A model generated the notes under the pieces. It ran no database searches, had not been told where the DNA came from, and worked only from the letters and a program-made list of their open reading frames with translations. From assembly GCA_049976245.1 (NCBI GenBank), contig JBMFIQ010000009.1:12236-76235 (forward strand): DNA of 64,000 nucleotides, written 5' to 3'. The position numbers and the translations under genes were made by a program. The first letter of the stretch is position 1. Each line of letters starts with the position of its first letter. Of this stretch, positions 16,655 to 25,638 are shown piece after piece. The DNA comes from Microbacter sp049976245. Its GTDB lineage: Bacteria; Bacteroidota; Bacteroidia; Bacteroidales; Paludibacteraceae.

Positions 16655-19600
16655 ATGAACATTTCAGAAAAGATGACCTCAGCCGATCAGAAAATGCCGT
16701 TTGTCAAAAAAATCTTGATTTTAGGATCGGGCGCCTTAAAAATAGGTGAAGCCGGTGAATTTGATTATTCCGGTTCACAAGCCTTAAAAGCATTGAAAGA
16801 AGAAGGCATTGAAACCATCCTCATTAATCCCAACATTGCCACCGTTCAAACGTCGGAAGGCGTGGCCGATAAAATTTATTTTCTACCCATCACGCCTTTC
16901 TTTGTAGAGAAGGTCATTCGCAAAGAACATCCTGACGGCTTACTTTTGGCTTTTGGAGGTCAGACAGCCCTCAATTGTGGCGTTGAACTTTTCAAAACAG
17001 GCGTTCTTGAAAAATACAACCTTCAAGTTCTGGGAACACCGGTGCAATCTATTATGGACACGGAAGATCGCGATCTTTTTGTGAAAAAGTTGGACGAAAT
17101 TCAGGTAAAAACCATTAAGAGCATGGCGGTTCATTCCATTTCGGAAGCCGTGGATGCCGCAAAGGCGTTGGATTATCCGGTCATTGTGCGGGCTGCTTAT
17201 GCGCTTGGCGGTTTAGGGAGCGGCTTTTGCAACAACGAAGCTGAACTGCGTGCTTTGGTTCAAAAAGGATTCAATTATTCACCTCAGTTGCTGATTGAAA
17301 AATCACTGAAAGGATGGAAAGAAGTTGAATACGAGGTAGTTCGTGATCGATTTGACAATTGCATCACGGTGTGCAACATGGAAAACTTCGATCCGTTAGG
17401 CATACATACAGGCGAAAGCATTGTTGTAGCGCCATCACAAACATTATCCAACAACGAATATCACAAATTGCGCGAAATTGCCATACGCATTGTCCGGCAC
17501 ATCGGCATTGTTGGTGAATGCAACGTGCAATATGCGCTCGATCCTGAATCGGAAGATTACAGAGTGATCGAAGTCAATGCCCGCTTAAGCCGCTCTTCGG
17601 CGTTGGCATCCAAGGCTACAGGTTATCCGCTGGCTTTCGTAGCGGCCAAATTGGCGCTTGGCTATGGACTGTTTGAGCTCAAAAATTCTGTAACAAAAAC
17701 AACACCAGCTTTTTTTGAACCGGCATTGGATTACGTCGTTTGCAAAGTGCCACGTTGGGATTTGGCAAAATTTCACGGCGTCTCGAGAGAAATTGGGAGC
17801 AGCATGAAAAGCGTGGGCGAAGTGATGGCCATTGGCCGCACTTTTGAAGAAGCCCTGCAAAAAGGCTTACGAATGATTCAGCAAGGCATGCATGGATTCA
17901 TTGGGAATCGACATCTGCAGGTGGACGATTTGGACAAAGCACTTTCGGAACCGACAGATCGACGCATTTTTTATCTGTCGCAAGCCATGCAAAGCGGATA
18001 TTCAATCGAAAGAATTCATGAGTTGACAAAAATCGATCGATGGTTTTTACAAAAATTGCAACACATTGTCGCTTTATCGCACGAATTAGAAGAGGCCGGA
18101 TCCTTTGAAAAAACTTCCAATGATTTGATGTTAAGTGCAAAACAGGCAGGATTCTCCGATTTTCAAATTGCCAGATTACTCTTTCATCCCAAAGATAACA
18201 TGGCGCAACGAACCAATGAGGTTAGAATGGAACGTAAAAAACGAGGCATTACGCCCGTAGTCAAACAAATCGATACGTTGTCGGCAGAATATCCGGCCAA
18301 AACCAACTATTTGTATATCACCTACAACGGAACATCCAATGATGTACATTACTTAGGCGATCACCGTTCGGTTGTTGTTTTAGGATCAGGCGCTTATCGC
18401 ATCGGAAGTTCAGTTGAATTTGACTGGTGCAGCGTCAATGCACTCAACACCATACGAAAAGAAGGGTTGCGCTCCGTCATGATCAACTACAATCCCGAGA
18501 CGGTCTCCACCGATTACGACACTTGCGATCGGCTCTATTTTGACGAATTGACCTTTGAAAGAGTCATGGATATTTTGGAATTGGAAAATCCGATGGGAAC
18601 CATTGTGTCTGTCGGCGGACAAATTCCGAACAACCTTGCCGTACGACTTGATCAAGCCGGCATTCGCCTGCTCGGAACTTCGGCCACATCGATTGACAAT
18701 GCAGAAAACAGACACAAGTTTTCCAGCATGTTGGATGCTTTGAAAATTGATCAGCCGCGCTGGCAGGAACTAAGTTCACTGGACGATGTAAAAACTTTTG
18801 TTTCCAAAGTTGGATTTCCCGTACTCGTTCGGCCTTCGTACGTCCTTTCGGGAGCAGCCATGAATGTTTGTTCCAATGAGGAAGAGTTGGAAGAATTTCT
18901 CAAATTGGCCACCGAAGTCTCTCAAGAACATCCGGTAGTTATTTCCGAATTTATCGAATACGCCAAAGAAATAGAAATTGATGCCGTAGCCAACAAAGGA
19001 GACATTTTGGTGTATGCCATTTCGGAACACGTCGAATTTGCCGGTGTGCATTCAGGAGATGCCACCATTCAGTTTCCACCGCAGAAAATCTATGTGGAAA
19101 CGGTGCGACGCATTAAGCACATTGCCCGACAAATTGCAAAATCACTTGAAATATCAGGCCCGTTCAACATTCAATTTTTGGCTAAAGACAATGACATCAA
19201 AGTGATTGAATGTAATTTACGTGCTTCTCGAAGTTTCCCCTTTGTATCCAAAATTTTAAAACTCAATTTCATTGATTTAGCCACGCAGGTAATGCTTGGC
19301 AAGAATCCCGAAAAGCCTCAAAAATCGGCATTTGATTTAGATTACGTCGGCATCAAGGCTTCTCAATTTTCGTTTACCCGTTTGCAAAAAGCCGATCCGG
19401 TTTTAGGCGTCGATATGGCTTCCACTGGCGAAGTGGGTTGCATTGGCCATCAGTTTGATGATGCCTTGCTCACCGCCATGTTATCTGTAGGTTATCGCAT
19501 TCCGGAAAAGAACATCATGGTTTCGTCGGGCGCTACCAAATCGAAAGTAGAGCTTCTGGAAGCTTGCAGGTTGCTTGTTTCCAAAGGATATAAGCTGTAT

Positions 19601-19909
19601 GCCACGCACGGCACGCATCATTTTCTGAAAGCACACGATGTGGAAAATACGGAAGTCAACTGGCCTGACGAAGAAGGTGATCACAACGTGATGCAAATGA
19701 TTGCCGAGAAACAATTTGATCTGGTCATAAATATCCCCAAAAACTTAACCAAACGTGAACTCTCCAACGGCTATCTCATCCGTCGTGCAGCCATTGACTT
19801 CAATATTTCGTTGATCACCAATGCACGTTTGGCAAGTGCCTTTATCAAGGCCTTTTGCAAAATTGGCGTGGACGACATTGACATTCGTCATTGGGCTGAA
19901 TATAAATAA
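16655..19909 (+). CDS. carB: Carbamoyl-phosphate synthase large subunit
   Basis: A protein of about 1084 residues with two ATP-grasp halves. The first begins KKILILGSGALKIGEAGEFDYSGSQALKALKEEGI and the second SVVVLGSGAYRIGSSVEFDWCSVNALNTIRKEG. The C-terminal MGS-like allosteric domain includes GYKLYATHGTHHFLKAH. It makes carbamoyl phosphate for pyrimidine and arginine synthesis. The ATG at 16655 is preferred over the TTG at 16649. The SGALKIGEAGEFDYSG form is the one usual in Bacteroidetes. Confidence 0.97.
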   Translation: MNISEKMTSADQKMPFVKKILILGSGALKIGEAGEFDYSGSQALKALKEEGIETILINPNIATVQTSEGVADKIYFLPITPFFVEKVIRKEHPDGLLLAFGGQTALNCGVELFKTGVLEKYNLQVLGTPVQSIMDTEDRDLFVKKLDEIQVKTIKSMAVHSISEAVDAAKALDYPVIVRAAYALGGLGSGFCNNEAELRALVQKGFNYSPQLLIEKSLKGWKEVEYEVVRDRFDNCITVCNMENFDPLGIHTGESIVVAPSQTLSNNEYHKLREIAIRIVRHIGIVGECNVQYALDPESEDYRVIEVNARLSRSSALASKATGYPLAFVAAKLALGYGLFELKNSVTKTTPAFFEPALDYVVCKVPRWDLAKFHGVSREIGSSMKSVGEVMAIGRTFEEALQKGLRMIQQGMHGFIGNRHLQVDDLDKALSEPTDRRIFYLSQAMQSGYSIERIHELTKIDRWFLQKLQHIVALSHELEEAGSFEKTSNDLMLSAKQAGFSDFQIARLLFHPKDNMAQRTNEVRMERKKRGITPVVKQIDTLSAEYPAKTNYLYITYNGTSNDVHYLGDHRSVVVLGSGAYRIGSSVEFDWCSVNALNTIRKEGLRSVMINYNPETVSTDYDTCDRLYFDELTFERVMDILELENPMGTIVSVGGQIPNNLAVRLDQAGIRLLGTSATSIDNAENRHKFSSMLDALKIDQPRWQELSSLDDVKTFVSKVGFPVLVRPSYVLSGAAMNVCSNEEELEEFLKLATEVSQEHPVVISEFIEYAKEIEIDAVANKGDILVYAISEHVEFAGVHSGDATIQFPPQKIYVETVRRIKHIARQIAKSLEISGPFNIQFLAKDNDIKVIECNLRASRSFPFVSKILKLNFIDLATQVMLGKNPEKPQKSAFDLDYVGIKASQFSFTRLQKADPVLGVDMASTGEVGCIGHQFDDALLTAMLSVGYRIPEKNIMVSSGATKSKVELLEACRLLVSKGYKLYATHGTHHFLKAHDVENTEVNWPDEEGDHNVMQMIAEKQFDLVINIPKNLTKRELSNGYLIRRAAIDFNISLITNARLASAFIKAFCKIGVDDIDIRHWAEYK

Positions 19910-19927
19910 AGATCATGTTTTTACCTC

Positions 19928-20149
19928 ATGCACTCAATGGGAAAAATACTCATCCTGGTAGGAATATTCATCACAATTGTGGGCATTGTGTTATTATTTG
20001 CCGGAAACAAACTGAACTGGTTGGGACATCTGCCCGGCGACATTCGCATTGAATCGGAACATGTAAAATTCTATTTCCCTGTTACCACCATGATCCTCAT
20101 CAGCATTTTGTTGTCGGCTATTTTGGCCATCATTCGAAGATGGTTTTAA
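19928..20149 (+). CDS. DUF2905 small membrane protein
   Basis: A 73-residue protein with two membrane helices (residues 5-25 and 48-66) joined by NWLGHLPGDIRIESEHVKFYFP. That loop is the signature of DUF2905, a small family of unknown function. It starts 18 nt after carB and is probably read through from it; no link in function is known. MGKI at 19937 is an equally good start. Confidence 0.85.
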   Translation: MHSMGKILILVGIFITIVGIVLLFAGNKLNWLGHLPGDIRIESEHVKFYFPVTTMILISILLSAILAIIRRWF

Positions 20150-20153
20150 ACGA

Positions 20154-20189
20154 ACAAAGGGACAATGATTGAACTCATCGCCCCTTTGT
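20154..20189. terminator. Terminator between DUF2905 and the convergent dehydrogenase
   Basis: ACAAAGGG (20154-20161) pairs with CCCTTTGT (20182-20189) around a 20-nt loop. A T8 tract follows a few bases later on the plus strand. It lies between two convergent genes, so it may serve both. Confidence 0.6.
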
Positions 20190-20202
20190 AAATCAGTTTT
20201 TT

Positions 20203-21405
20203 TTACAATTCTAAATCGCCATTGACGATTTCATTCCAAGGCAATCCCTGAAGGGTCAATTGTTCTAAAAACGGATCAGGATCAAACTCTTCGACATTGA
20301 AAACGCCCGGTTTTTTCCATTGCCCGTTCAAAAACATCATGGCTCCTATGGCAGCAGGCACGCCTGTAGTGTAACTTACAGCCTGAGTACCGGTTTCCTG
20401 AAAAGCTGCTTCGTGACTGCAATTGTTGTAAATGTAATAAGTTTTCTTTTTACCGTCTTTGATTCCGGCAATTCGACATCCAATGGAAGTCCATCCTTTG
20501 TAATTTTCGCCTAAATCGCCGGGATTTGGCAACACCGCTTTAAGAAATTGTATCGGGACAATCTTTTGTCCGTTGTAATCGACCTCATCAATCCGAGCCA
20601 TGCCAATATTCTGAATAACACGTAAATGAGTCAAATATTCCTGCCCAAAAGTCATCCAAAATCGAGCACGTTTCAACGTCGGAAAATTTTTGACCAACGA
20701 TTCCAACTCTTCATGATAAATAAGGTACGACTCTTTCTCGCCAATGTTGGGATAATGAAGCGGTTTGTGAATTTCGTGCGGTTCGGTTAAATGCCATGAG
20801 CCATTTTCCCAATATTTCCCTTTTTGAGTAACTTCACGAATGTTAATTTCAGGATTGAAATTGGTAGCAAAGGCTTTTCCGTGATCGCCGGCATTGCAGT
20901 CGACAATGTCAAGACTATGCATCTCGTCAAAATGATGTTTTGCCGCATAGGCAGTAAACACACTCGTTACACCGGGATCAAAACCACAGCCTAAAATAGC
21001 CGTCAAGCCAGCCTCTTTGAATCGTTCTTGATAAGCCCATTGCCAACTGTATTCAAATTTTGCCTCTTCTTTTGGTTCATAATTGGCAGTATCCAAATAG
21101 TTGACTCCGGCCTTTAAACAAGCATCCATGATGGACAAATCCTGATATGGCAAAGCCACATTGATCACGATATCAGGGCGAAAAGATTGAAACAAACGAA
21201 CCAGCTCATCCACATTGTCGGCATCAACCTGAGCTGTTTGAATTTGAACTCCTGTTCGATGCTTCACGTCCGTTGCAATGGCATCACATTTGGATTTTGT
21301 ACGGCTGGCCAACAAAATCTCATTAAACACGGCATGATTTTGTGCTACTTTATGAGTGACAACCGTCCCCACACCGCCTGCGCCAATGATAATTACTTTC
21401 CCCAT
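20203..21405 (-). CDS. Saccharopine dehydrogenase family protein, probable carboxynorspermidine synthase
   Basis: A 400-residue protein that opens with the Rossmann motif VIIIGAGGVGTVVTHKVAQ. The segments DTANYEPKEEAKFEYSWQW, GCGFDPGVTSVFTAYAAKH and NNCSHEAAFQETGTQAVSYTTGVPA are those of carboxynorspermidine/carboxyspermidine dehydrogenase rather than of lysine-pathway saccharopine enzymes. This enzyme condenses a diamine with aspartate semialdehyde using NADPH, the first step of the alternative spermidine route. The partner decarboxylase (nspC) is not in this window. It lies 57 nt after recA on the same strand and may be cotranscribed. Confidence 0.85.
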   Translation of the reverse strand: MGKVIIIGAGGVGTVVTHKVAQNHAVFNEILLASRTKSKCDAIATDVKHRTGVQIQTAQVDADNVDELVRLFQSFRPDIVINVALPYQDLSIMDACLKAGVNYLDTANYEPKEEAKFEYSWQWAYQERFKEAGLTAILGCGFDPGVTSVFTAYAAKHHFDEMHSLDIVDCNAGDHGKAFATNFNPEINIREVTQKGKYWENGSWHLTEPHEIHKPLHYPNIGEKESYLIYHEELESLVKNFPTLKRARFWMTFGQEYLTHLRVIQNIGMARIDEVDYNGQKIVPIQFLKAVLPNPGDLGENYKGWTSIGCRIAGIKDGKKKTYYIYNNCSHEAAFQETGTQAVSYTTGVPAAIGAMMFLNGQWKKPGVFNVEEFDPDPFLEQLTLQGLPWNEIVNGDLEL

Positions 21406-21462
21406 TTTTCTAAATTTAATTAAAAAAAATAAACAAAAAGTTGGTTATGTTGATTTTGCAAG

Positions 21463-22482
21463 TTATTTGTTTTTAGGAACTTTAAGCGCTTCTGCAATTT
21501 TGGCTTCAATTTCGGCAGCCAATTCAGGATTGTCACGCAGAATATTTTTAGAGGCATCGCGCCCCTGACCAATCTTTGTATCTCCGTAACTGTACCATGA
21601 GCCACTTTTTTTGATGATGTTTTGTTCAACACCCAAATCGATGATTTCGCCTACGCGTGAAATGCCTTCGCCAAACATAATGTCAAATTCCGCTTTACGA
21701 AACGGAGGAGCCACTTTGTTTTTCACCACTTTAACCCTCGTTTGATTACCAATCACTTCCTCACCGTCTTTGATTTGACCGATGCGACGTATATCCAAAC
21801 GGATCGAAGCATAAAATTTCAAAGCATTACCGCCGGTGGTTGTTTCAGGGCTTCCAAACATCACCCCGATCTTGTCGCGAAGCTGATTGATAAAGATGCA
21901 GCAAGTATTTGTTTTACTGATATTGGCTGTGAGTTTTCTCAAAGCCTGCGACATCAATCGCGCCTGCAATCCCATTTTTGAATCGCCCATATCACCTTCT
22001 AATTCAGCTTTTGGAGTCAAAGCAGCCACGGAATCGATCACAACCAAATCGACAGCCGATGAGCGAATCAATTGATCGGCCACTTCCAAGGCTTGCTCGC
22101 CGCTATCGGGCTGCGAAATCAATAAATTGTTCACATCGACTCCCAATTTTTCAGCATAAAAACGATCGAAGGCATGCTCGGCATCAATGATGGCTGCAAT
22201 TCCTCCGGCTTTTTGCGCTTCAGCAATGGCATGAATGGCCAAAGTGGTTTTCCCTGACGATTCAGGACCAAAAATTTCAATGACCCGACCACGCGGAAAT
22301 CCTCCGACTCCTAAAGCGGCATTCAAACCGATAGAGCCTGTTGAAATGACCGGAACATCCACCACCAGGTTGTCGCCCATTTTCATAATTGTTCCTTTAC
22401 CGTGATCTTTATCGATTTTCTCCATGGCCAACTGCAAGGCTTTTAACTTTTCGGGGGTTGGTTGCTTTACTTCGTCTGACAT
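21463..22482 (-). CDS. recA: Recombinase RecA
   Basis: A 339-residue RecA that pairs homologous DNA strands and triggers LexA self-cleavage where LexA exists. It shows the Walker A motif GPESSGKTTLA, the IDAEHAFD segment, VIDSVAALTPKAELEGDMGDSKMGLQARLMSQALRKL and loop L2 GNALKFYASIRLDIRR. Length and start are standard. A near-match -7 element (TACCTTTA on the minus strand) lies about 100 nt upstream. I see no clear LexA box. Confidence 0.98.
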   Translation of the reverse strand: MSDEVKQPTPEKLKALQLAMEKIDKDHGKGTIMKMGDNLVVDVPVISTGSIGLNAALGVGGFPRGRVIEIFGPESSGKTTLAIHAIAEAQKAGGIAAIIDAEHAFDRFYAEKLGVDVNNLLISQPDSGEQALEVADQLIRSSAVDLVVIDSVAALTPKAELEGDMGDSKMGLQARLMSQALRKLTANISKTNTCCIFINQLRDKIGVMFGSPETTTGGNALKFYASIRLDIRRIGQIKDGEEVIGNQTRVKVVKNKVAPPFRKAEFDIMFGEGISRVGEIIDLGVEQNIIKKSGSWYSYGDTKIGQGRDASKNILRDNPELAAEIEAKIAEALKVPKNK

Positions 22483-22649
22483 AATCTTAAAATTTGCTTA
22501 AAAAATGATGTGTTAATGGAATGAATTCCTTTATAGCATCCGGCCATTTAAAAGATGGTACCGTTGCAATAAATTCATTGAGATGGTAAAGGTACGTTTT
22601 TTTTTCTAATATTTTGTATCACATCAAGCAGGAAAATGATGGAAAAATG

Positions 22650-22678
22650 TTTGTTTTGTTTAAAAGTATTTATATTTG
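22650..22678 (+). promoter_or_regulatory. Promoter of the rhomboid gene
   Basis: TTTG (22650-22653), 17 nt, then TATATTTG (22671-22678), close to the Bacteroidetes consensus. The -7 box ends only 15 nt before the ATG, so the 5' leader should be 10 nt or less. Confidence 0.7.
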
Positions 22679-22693
22679 CAAAAACTTTAAGTC

Positions 22694-23452
22694 ATGTTGT
22701 TTTCTCCTGACATGTCTCCCGAAAAACGACGCTTCATTCATGCATTGATCGTGCCGTCCATTTCTTCTTTGATCATCGTTTTAGTTAGTGTGTCAGCATT
22801 TGATATGGGTTGGAATCTTGATCGTTTGGGCGTGTATCCGCGTACACTCAACGGGGCATGGGGCATCTTGTTTCATCCTTTCATTCATGAAAATTGGAGT
22901 CATTTGGTCAACAATGTTTCCACATTTTTCATTCTGTCCACTGCCCTGTACTATTTTTATCACAGCGTGGCCAATCGTGTTATATTGATAATCTGGTTAT
23001 TGAGCGGCCTGTTTTTATGGATTATCGGACGTGAAAGTTATCATATTGGCGCAAGTGGAATCATTTACGGATTGGCGTTTTTCTTGTTTTGGAGTGGATT
23101 GATCGCCTCGTCGGTGGCTTTAACAGCCATTTCATTCATTGTTGTTTTTTGGTATGGCAACATGGTTTGGAATATGTTTCCACTGCCAACCAATGAAATG
23201 ATCTCTTGGGAAGGACATCTTTCAGGGGCATTGGCAGGTACCATTGCGGCATTCACATTTCGAAGACAGTTATCTCGTTATCAGCAACATGACAATGCGT
23301 CTTTTGATGACGATGATCATGATGACGATGAACTGACTCAATTGGCCATGAAATACACATTGGAAGAAGATGAACAGACAGAAAACAACAACGAAAACAA
23401 CACACAGGAAAAAGAAACAAGCACAACGGATAACCCCAATGCCCACAAATAA
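22694..23452 (+). CDS. Rhomboid-family intramembrane serine protease
   Basis: A 252-residue membrane protein with about six helices. The catalytic pair is Ser in HIGASGIIYGL (helix 4) and His in WEGHLSGALAG (helix 6). The HPFIHENWSHLVNN motif in loop 1/helix 2 is also typical. After residue 195 comes a hydrophilic, very acidic tail (FDDDDHDDDE ... EEDEQTENNNENN) of about 50 residues, which rhomboids usually lack. Substrates are unknown. The gene has its own strong promoter and a very short leader. Codon use is like that of its neighbours. Confidence 0.93.
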   Translation: MLFSPDMSPEKRRFIHALIVPSISSLIIVLVSVSAFDMGWNLDRLGVYPRTLNGAWGILFHPFIHENWSHLVNNVSTFFILSTALYYFYHSVANRVILIIWLLSGLFLWIIGRESYHIGASGIIYGLAFFLFWSGLIASSVALTAISFIVVFWYGNMVWNMFPLPTNEMISWEGHLSGALAGTIAAFTFRRQLSRYQQHDNASFDDDDHDDDELTQLAMKYTLEEDEQTENNNENNTQEKETSTTDNPNAHK

Positions 23453-23497
23453 ATAGTCTTGCCATATTCCAAGGTTTGTTCCATGCATAAAACGATC

Positions 23498-23590
23498 TTG
23501 AACCGAACCATAAAAACAGCTTATGCTCAAACGTATAACTATTTGGTGAGTTCCATACGACCTTATTGTTAAAATAAAAATAAACGTATG
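23498..23590 (+). repeat. Leader repeat copy 5, upstream of comEC
   Basis: A copy with GAACC on the left and GGTGAGTTCCATAC on the right; the inner pair AACC/GGT replaces the usual AGCC/GGC, a change on both sides that keeps pairing. The core is TTATTGTTA. The terminal ATG (23588-23590) opens a 6-codon reading frame whose stop overlaps the comEC start. Confidence 0.9.
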
Positions 23591-23608
23591 AAATCTGATT
23601 CTCAATGA
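23588..23608 (+). CDS. Possible 6-codon leader peptide (MKSDSQ) coupled to comEC
   Basis: The ATG at the end of repeat copy 5 reads MKSDSQ and stops at TGA 23606-23608. That TGA overlaps the comEC start (ATGA, 23605-23608), the classic arrangement for translational coupling. Too short to be recognised by homology. It may simply result from the repeat inserting near comEC, but the position suggests that ribosomes loading at the repeat reach comEC by stop-start. Confidence 0.35.
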   Translation: MKSDSQ

Positions 23609-25638
23609 AAGACTTTATTCATACGACACCTTTTTTCAGGCTCTTATTGGCTTTGATTGTTGGAATAGTCATTGCGTATGAAACGGCAGTGCCTTCATGG
23701 CTGTTTGTTTTACTGCCAGCATTAATCATCATCGGAATGATCATCGGTTGGCGACTGAGCAATTCATTTCGCTGGCGCTGGTCCTTTGGAGCAGCCGCAC
23801 TAAGCATGGTGGTGATGATCGGACTTTGGCGAATGCATGCTTTTCAGCAGGAATTAACCTTTCCGGCTCAAGGCATGAAAGCCCTCTTTTTGGTCAAAAT
23901 CACAGAACCACCGGTCGAGAAACCAAAAACATGGTTGTATCAAGTTGAAATTAAAAAAGCATTTGATCATGAAAAATCAATGCCGGTTCATCGAGCAGCA
24001 TTTCTATATGTTCGCAAAGACACGTTAACGCCACCATTGGAAATGGATGATCAATTATTGGTTTACACCACTTTTTCGCCGGTTCGTTCCAATGGAAATC
24101 CAGAATCATTTGATTATTCGTCATTTTTGAAAAATCAAGGCATTGTAGCCAATGGCTTTGTTACAAAAGGACAATATCAAGTCATTCAAAAAAGTCATTC
24201 CTTCTCCATCTATAAAACTTCAGCACTCGCCAGGGCTTCGCTGCTCAACATTTTCAAAAAATATCACATTGATGGAGATGAATTTGCCGTTGTAGCTGCA
24301 TTGATGCTGGGATATAATGATGCTCTGACACATGAACTTCGGGACAGCTACAGCATTTCAGGCACCATGCATGTGCTCTCGGTTTCAGGTTTGCATGTAG
24401 GGATTATTTACGCAGTATTGTTTTTTTTATTCAGCTTCACGGGAAAGTCAAGAAAAGCACTTGTAATTAAACAACTAGTTATCATTGTGTTACTTTGGGG
24501 ATTTGCTTTTTTAACGGGACTTGCACCCGCTGTAACTCGCGCCACCATCATGTTTTCGCTCATGGCTTTAGGCATGACATTGGAACGAAAACCACGTATC
24601 GTCAATACTATTTTCTTTTCGGCTTTTATCATGCTTTTGTATCAACCGACCTATTTATTCAATGTCAGCTTTCAATTGAGTTATGTTGCTGTGCTGAGTA
24701 TTGTCTATTTTGAGCCAAAATTCAACGCATTGATTGTAGTTCACAACAAAGCATTGAAATGGATTTGGACATTGCTTTGTGTTTCATTTGCGGCTCAATT
24801 GGGAACTTCGGCATTGGGCATTTTCTATTTTCATCGATTTGCCACCTATTTTTGGATCGGCAATCTGATTGTCGTTCCGGCTGCCGCCTGGATCATGTAC
24901 ACTGGAATTGCATTGCTTGTTTTTTCTCCATTCCCTATTGTTGCTCAATGGATTGCTTGGGTTTTAGAATGGATGTTGCGGATCATGAACGGCACCATAA
25001 AATGGATAGAACAAATCCCTTATGCCTCATTGAACGGTTGGATGGACACTTTTCAACTTATTGTTTCCTTAGTTTGTCTCATTACGCTGACCGCTTATTT
25101 TCAAACGCGACAATATCGTTGGCTTGTCATCAGTTTAAGCATGATATTAGCCATTACAACCGATTCCGTTTGGCGTGACTTTCAAAGCTCAAAAACCCGT
25201 GAAGCCATTGTTTTTGCGGATGCTGAAAATACCCACATCGATTTTATTGCTGGGAAACAACATGTTGCCATCACATCCGACAGCTCCAAACTGGCCGACT
25301 TGACCAAGACATTTTATCTGAAACATCACTTTTCGGCGCCACAATTGAAACACTCGGAATACATCACTTTCAAAGGAAAACATTTTTTGATTACCAACGA
25401 CACGCTGTTTCCAAAAAAAACGTCGCATGGCGCCATGCTTAAAGTTGATTATTTGATTGTGGGAAACCATTCACGCTTAACGTTTGCGCAATGGCATCGT
25501 TTTATTCATCCGGATTATGTCATTGTGGATCAGACTATTTCTCCGTGGTACAGTCGTAACATACAGCAAAGTTGTGATTCAGCAGGCATTCCGTGTGTTG
25601 ACATCAAACTGCACGGTGCTTATCACATTCGTTTGTAA
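23605..25638 (+). CDS. comEC: ComEC/Rec2-family DNA uptake channel protein
   Basis: A 677-residue polytopic membrane protein. N-terminal helices are followed by the soluble OB-like DUF4131 region (residues 90-190). The Competence domain begins with SGTMHVLSVSGLHVGIIY near residue 255, the hallmark of ComEC, and shows LTGLAPAVTRATIM and SFQLSYVAVLSIVYF. The C-terminal 135 residues keep the position of the usual metallo-beta-lactamase-like domain, but I see no HxHxDH metal site, so that domain looks degenerate. It should carry single-stranded DNA across the inner membrane. Its TAA is directly followed by the stop of the convergent argH. Confidence 0.9.
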   Translation: MKDFIHTTPFFRLLLALIVGIVIAYETAVPSWLFVLLPALIIIGMIIGWRLSNSFRWRWSFGAAALSMVVMIGLWRMHAFQQELTFPAQGMKALFLVKITEPPVEKPKTWLYQVEIKKAFDHEKSMPVHRAAFLYVRKDTLTPPLEMDDQLLVYTTFSPVRSNGNPESFDYSSFLKNQGIVANGFVTKGQYQVIQKSHSFSIYKTSALARASLLNIFKKYHIDGDEFAVVAALMLGYNDALTHELRDSYSISGTMHVLSVSGLHVGIIYAVLFFLFSFTGKSRKALVIKQLVIIVLLWGFAFLTGLAPAVTRATIMFSLMALGMTLERKPRIVNTIFFSAFIMLLYQPTYLFNVSFQLSYVAVLSIVYFEPKFNALIVVHNKALKWIWTLLCVSFAAQLGTSALGIFYFHRFATYFWIGNLIVVPAAAWIMYTGIALLVFSPFPIVAQWIAWVLEWMLRIMNGTIKWIEQIPYASLNGWMDTFQLIVSLVCLITLTAYFQTRQYRWLVISLSMILAITTDSVWRDFQSSKTREAIVFADAENTHIDFIAGKQHVAITSDSSKLADLTKTFYLKHHFSAPQLKHSEYITFKGKHFLITNDTLFPKKTSHGAMLKVDYLIVGNHSRLTFAQWHRFIHPDYVIVDQTISPWYSRNIQQSCDSAGIPCVDIKLHGAYHIRL

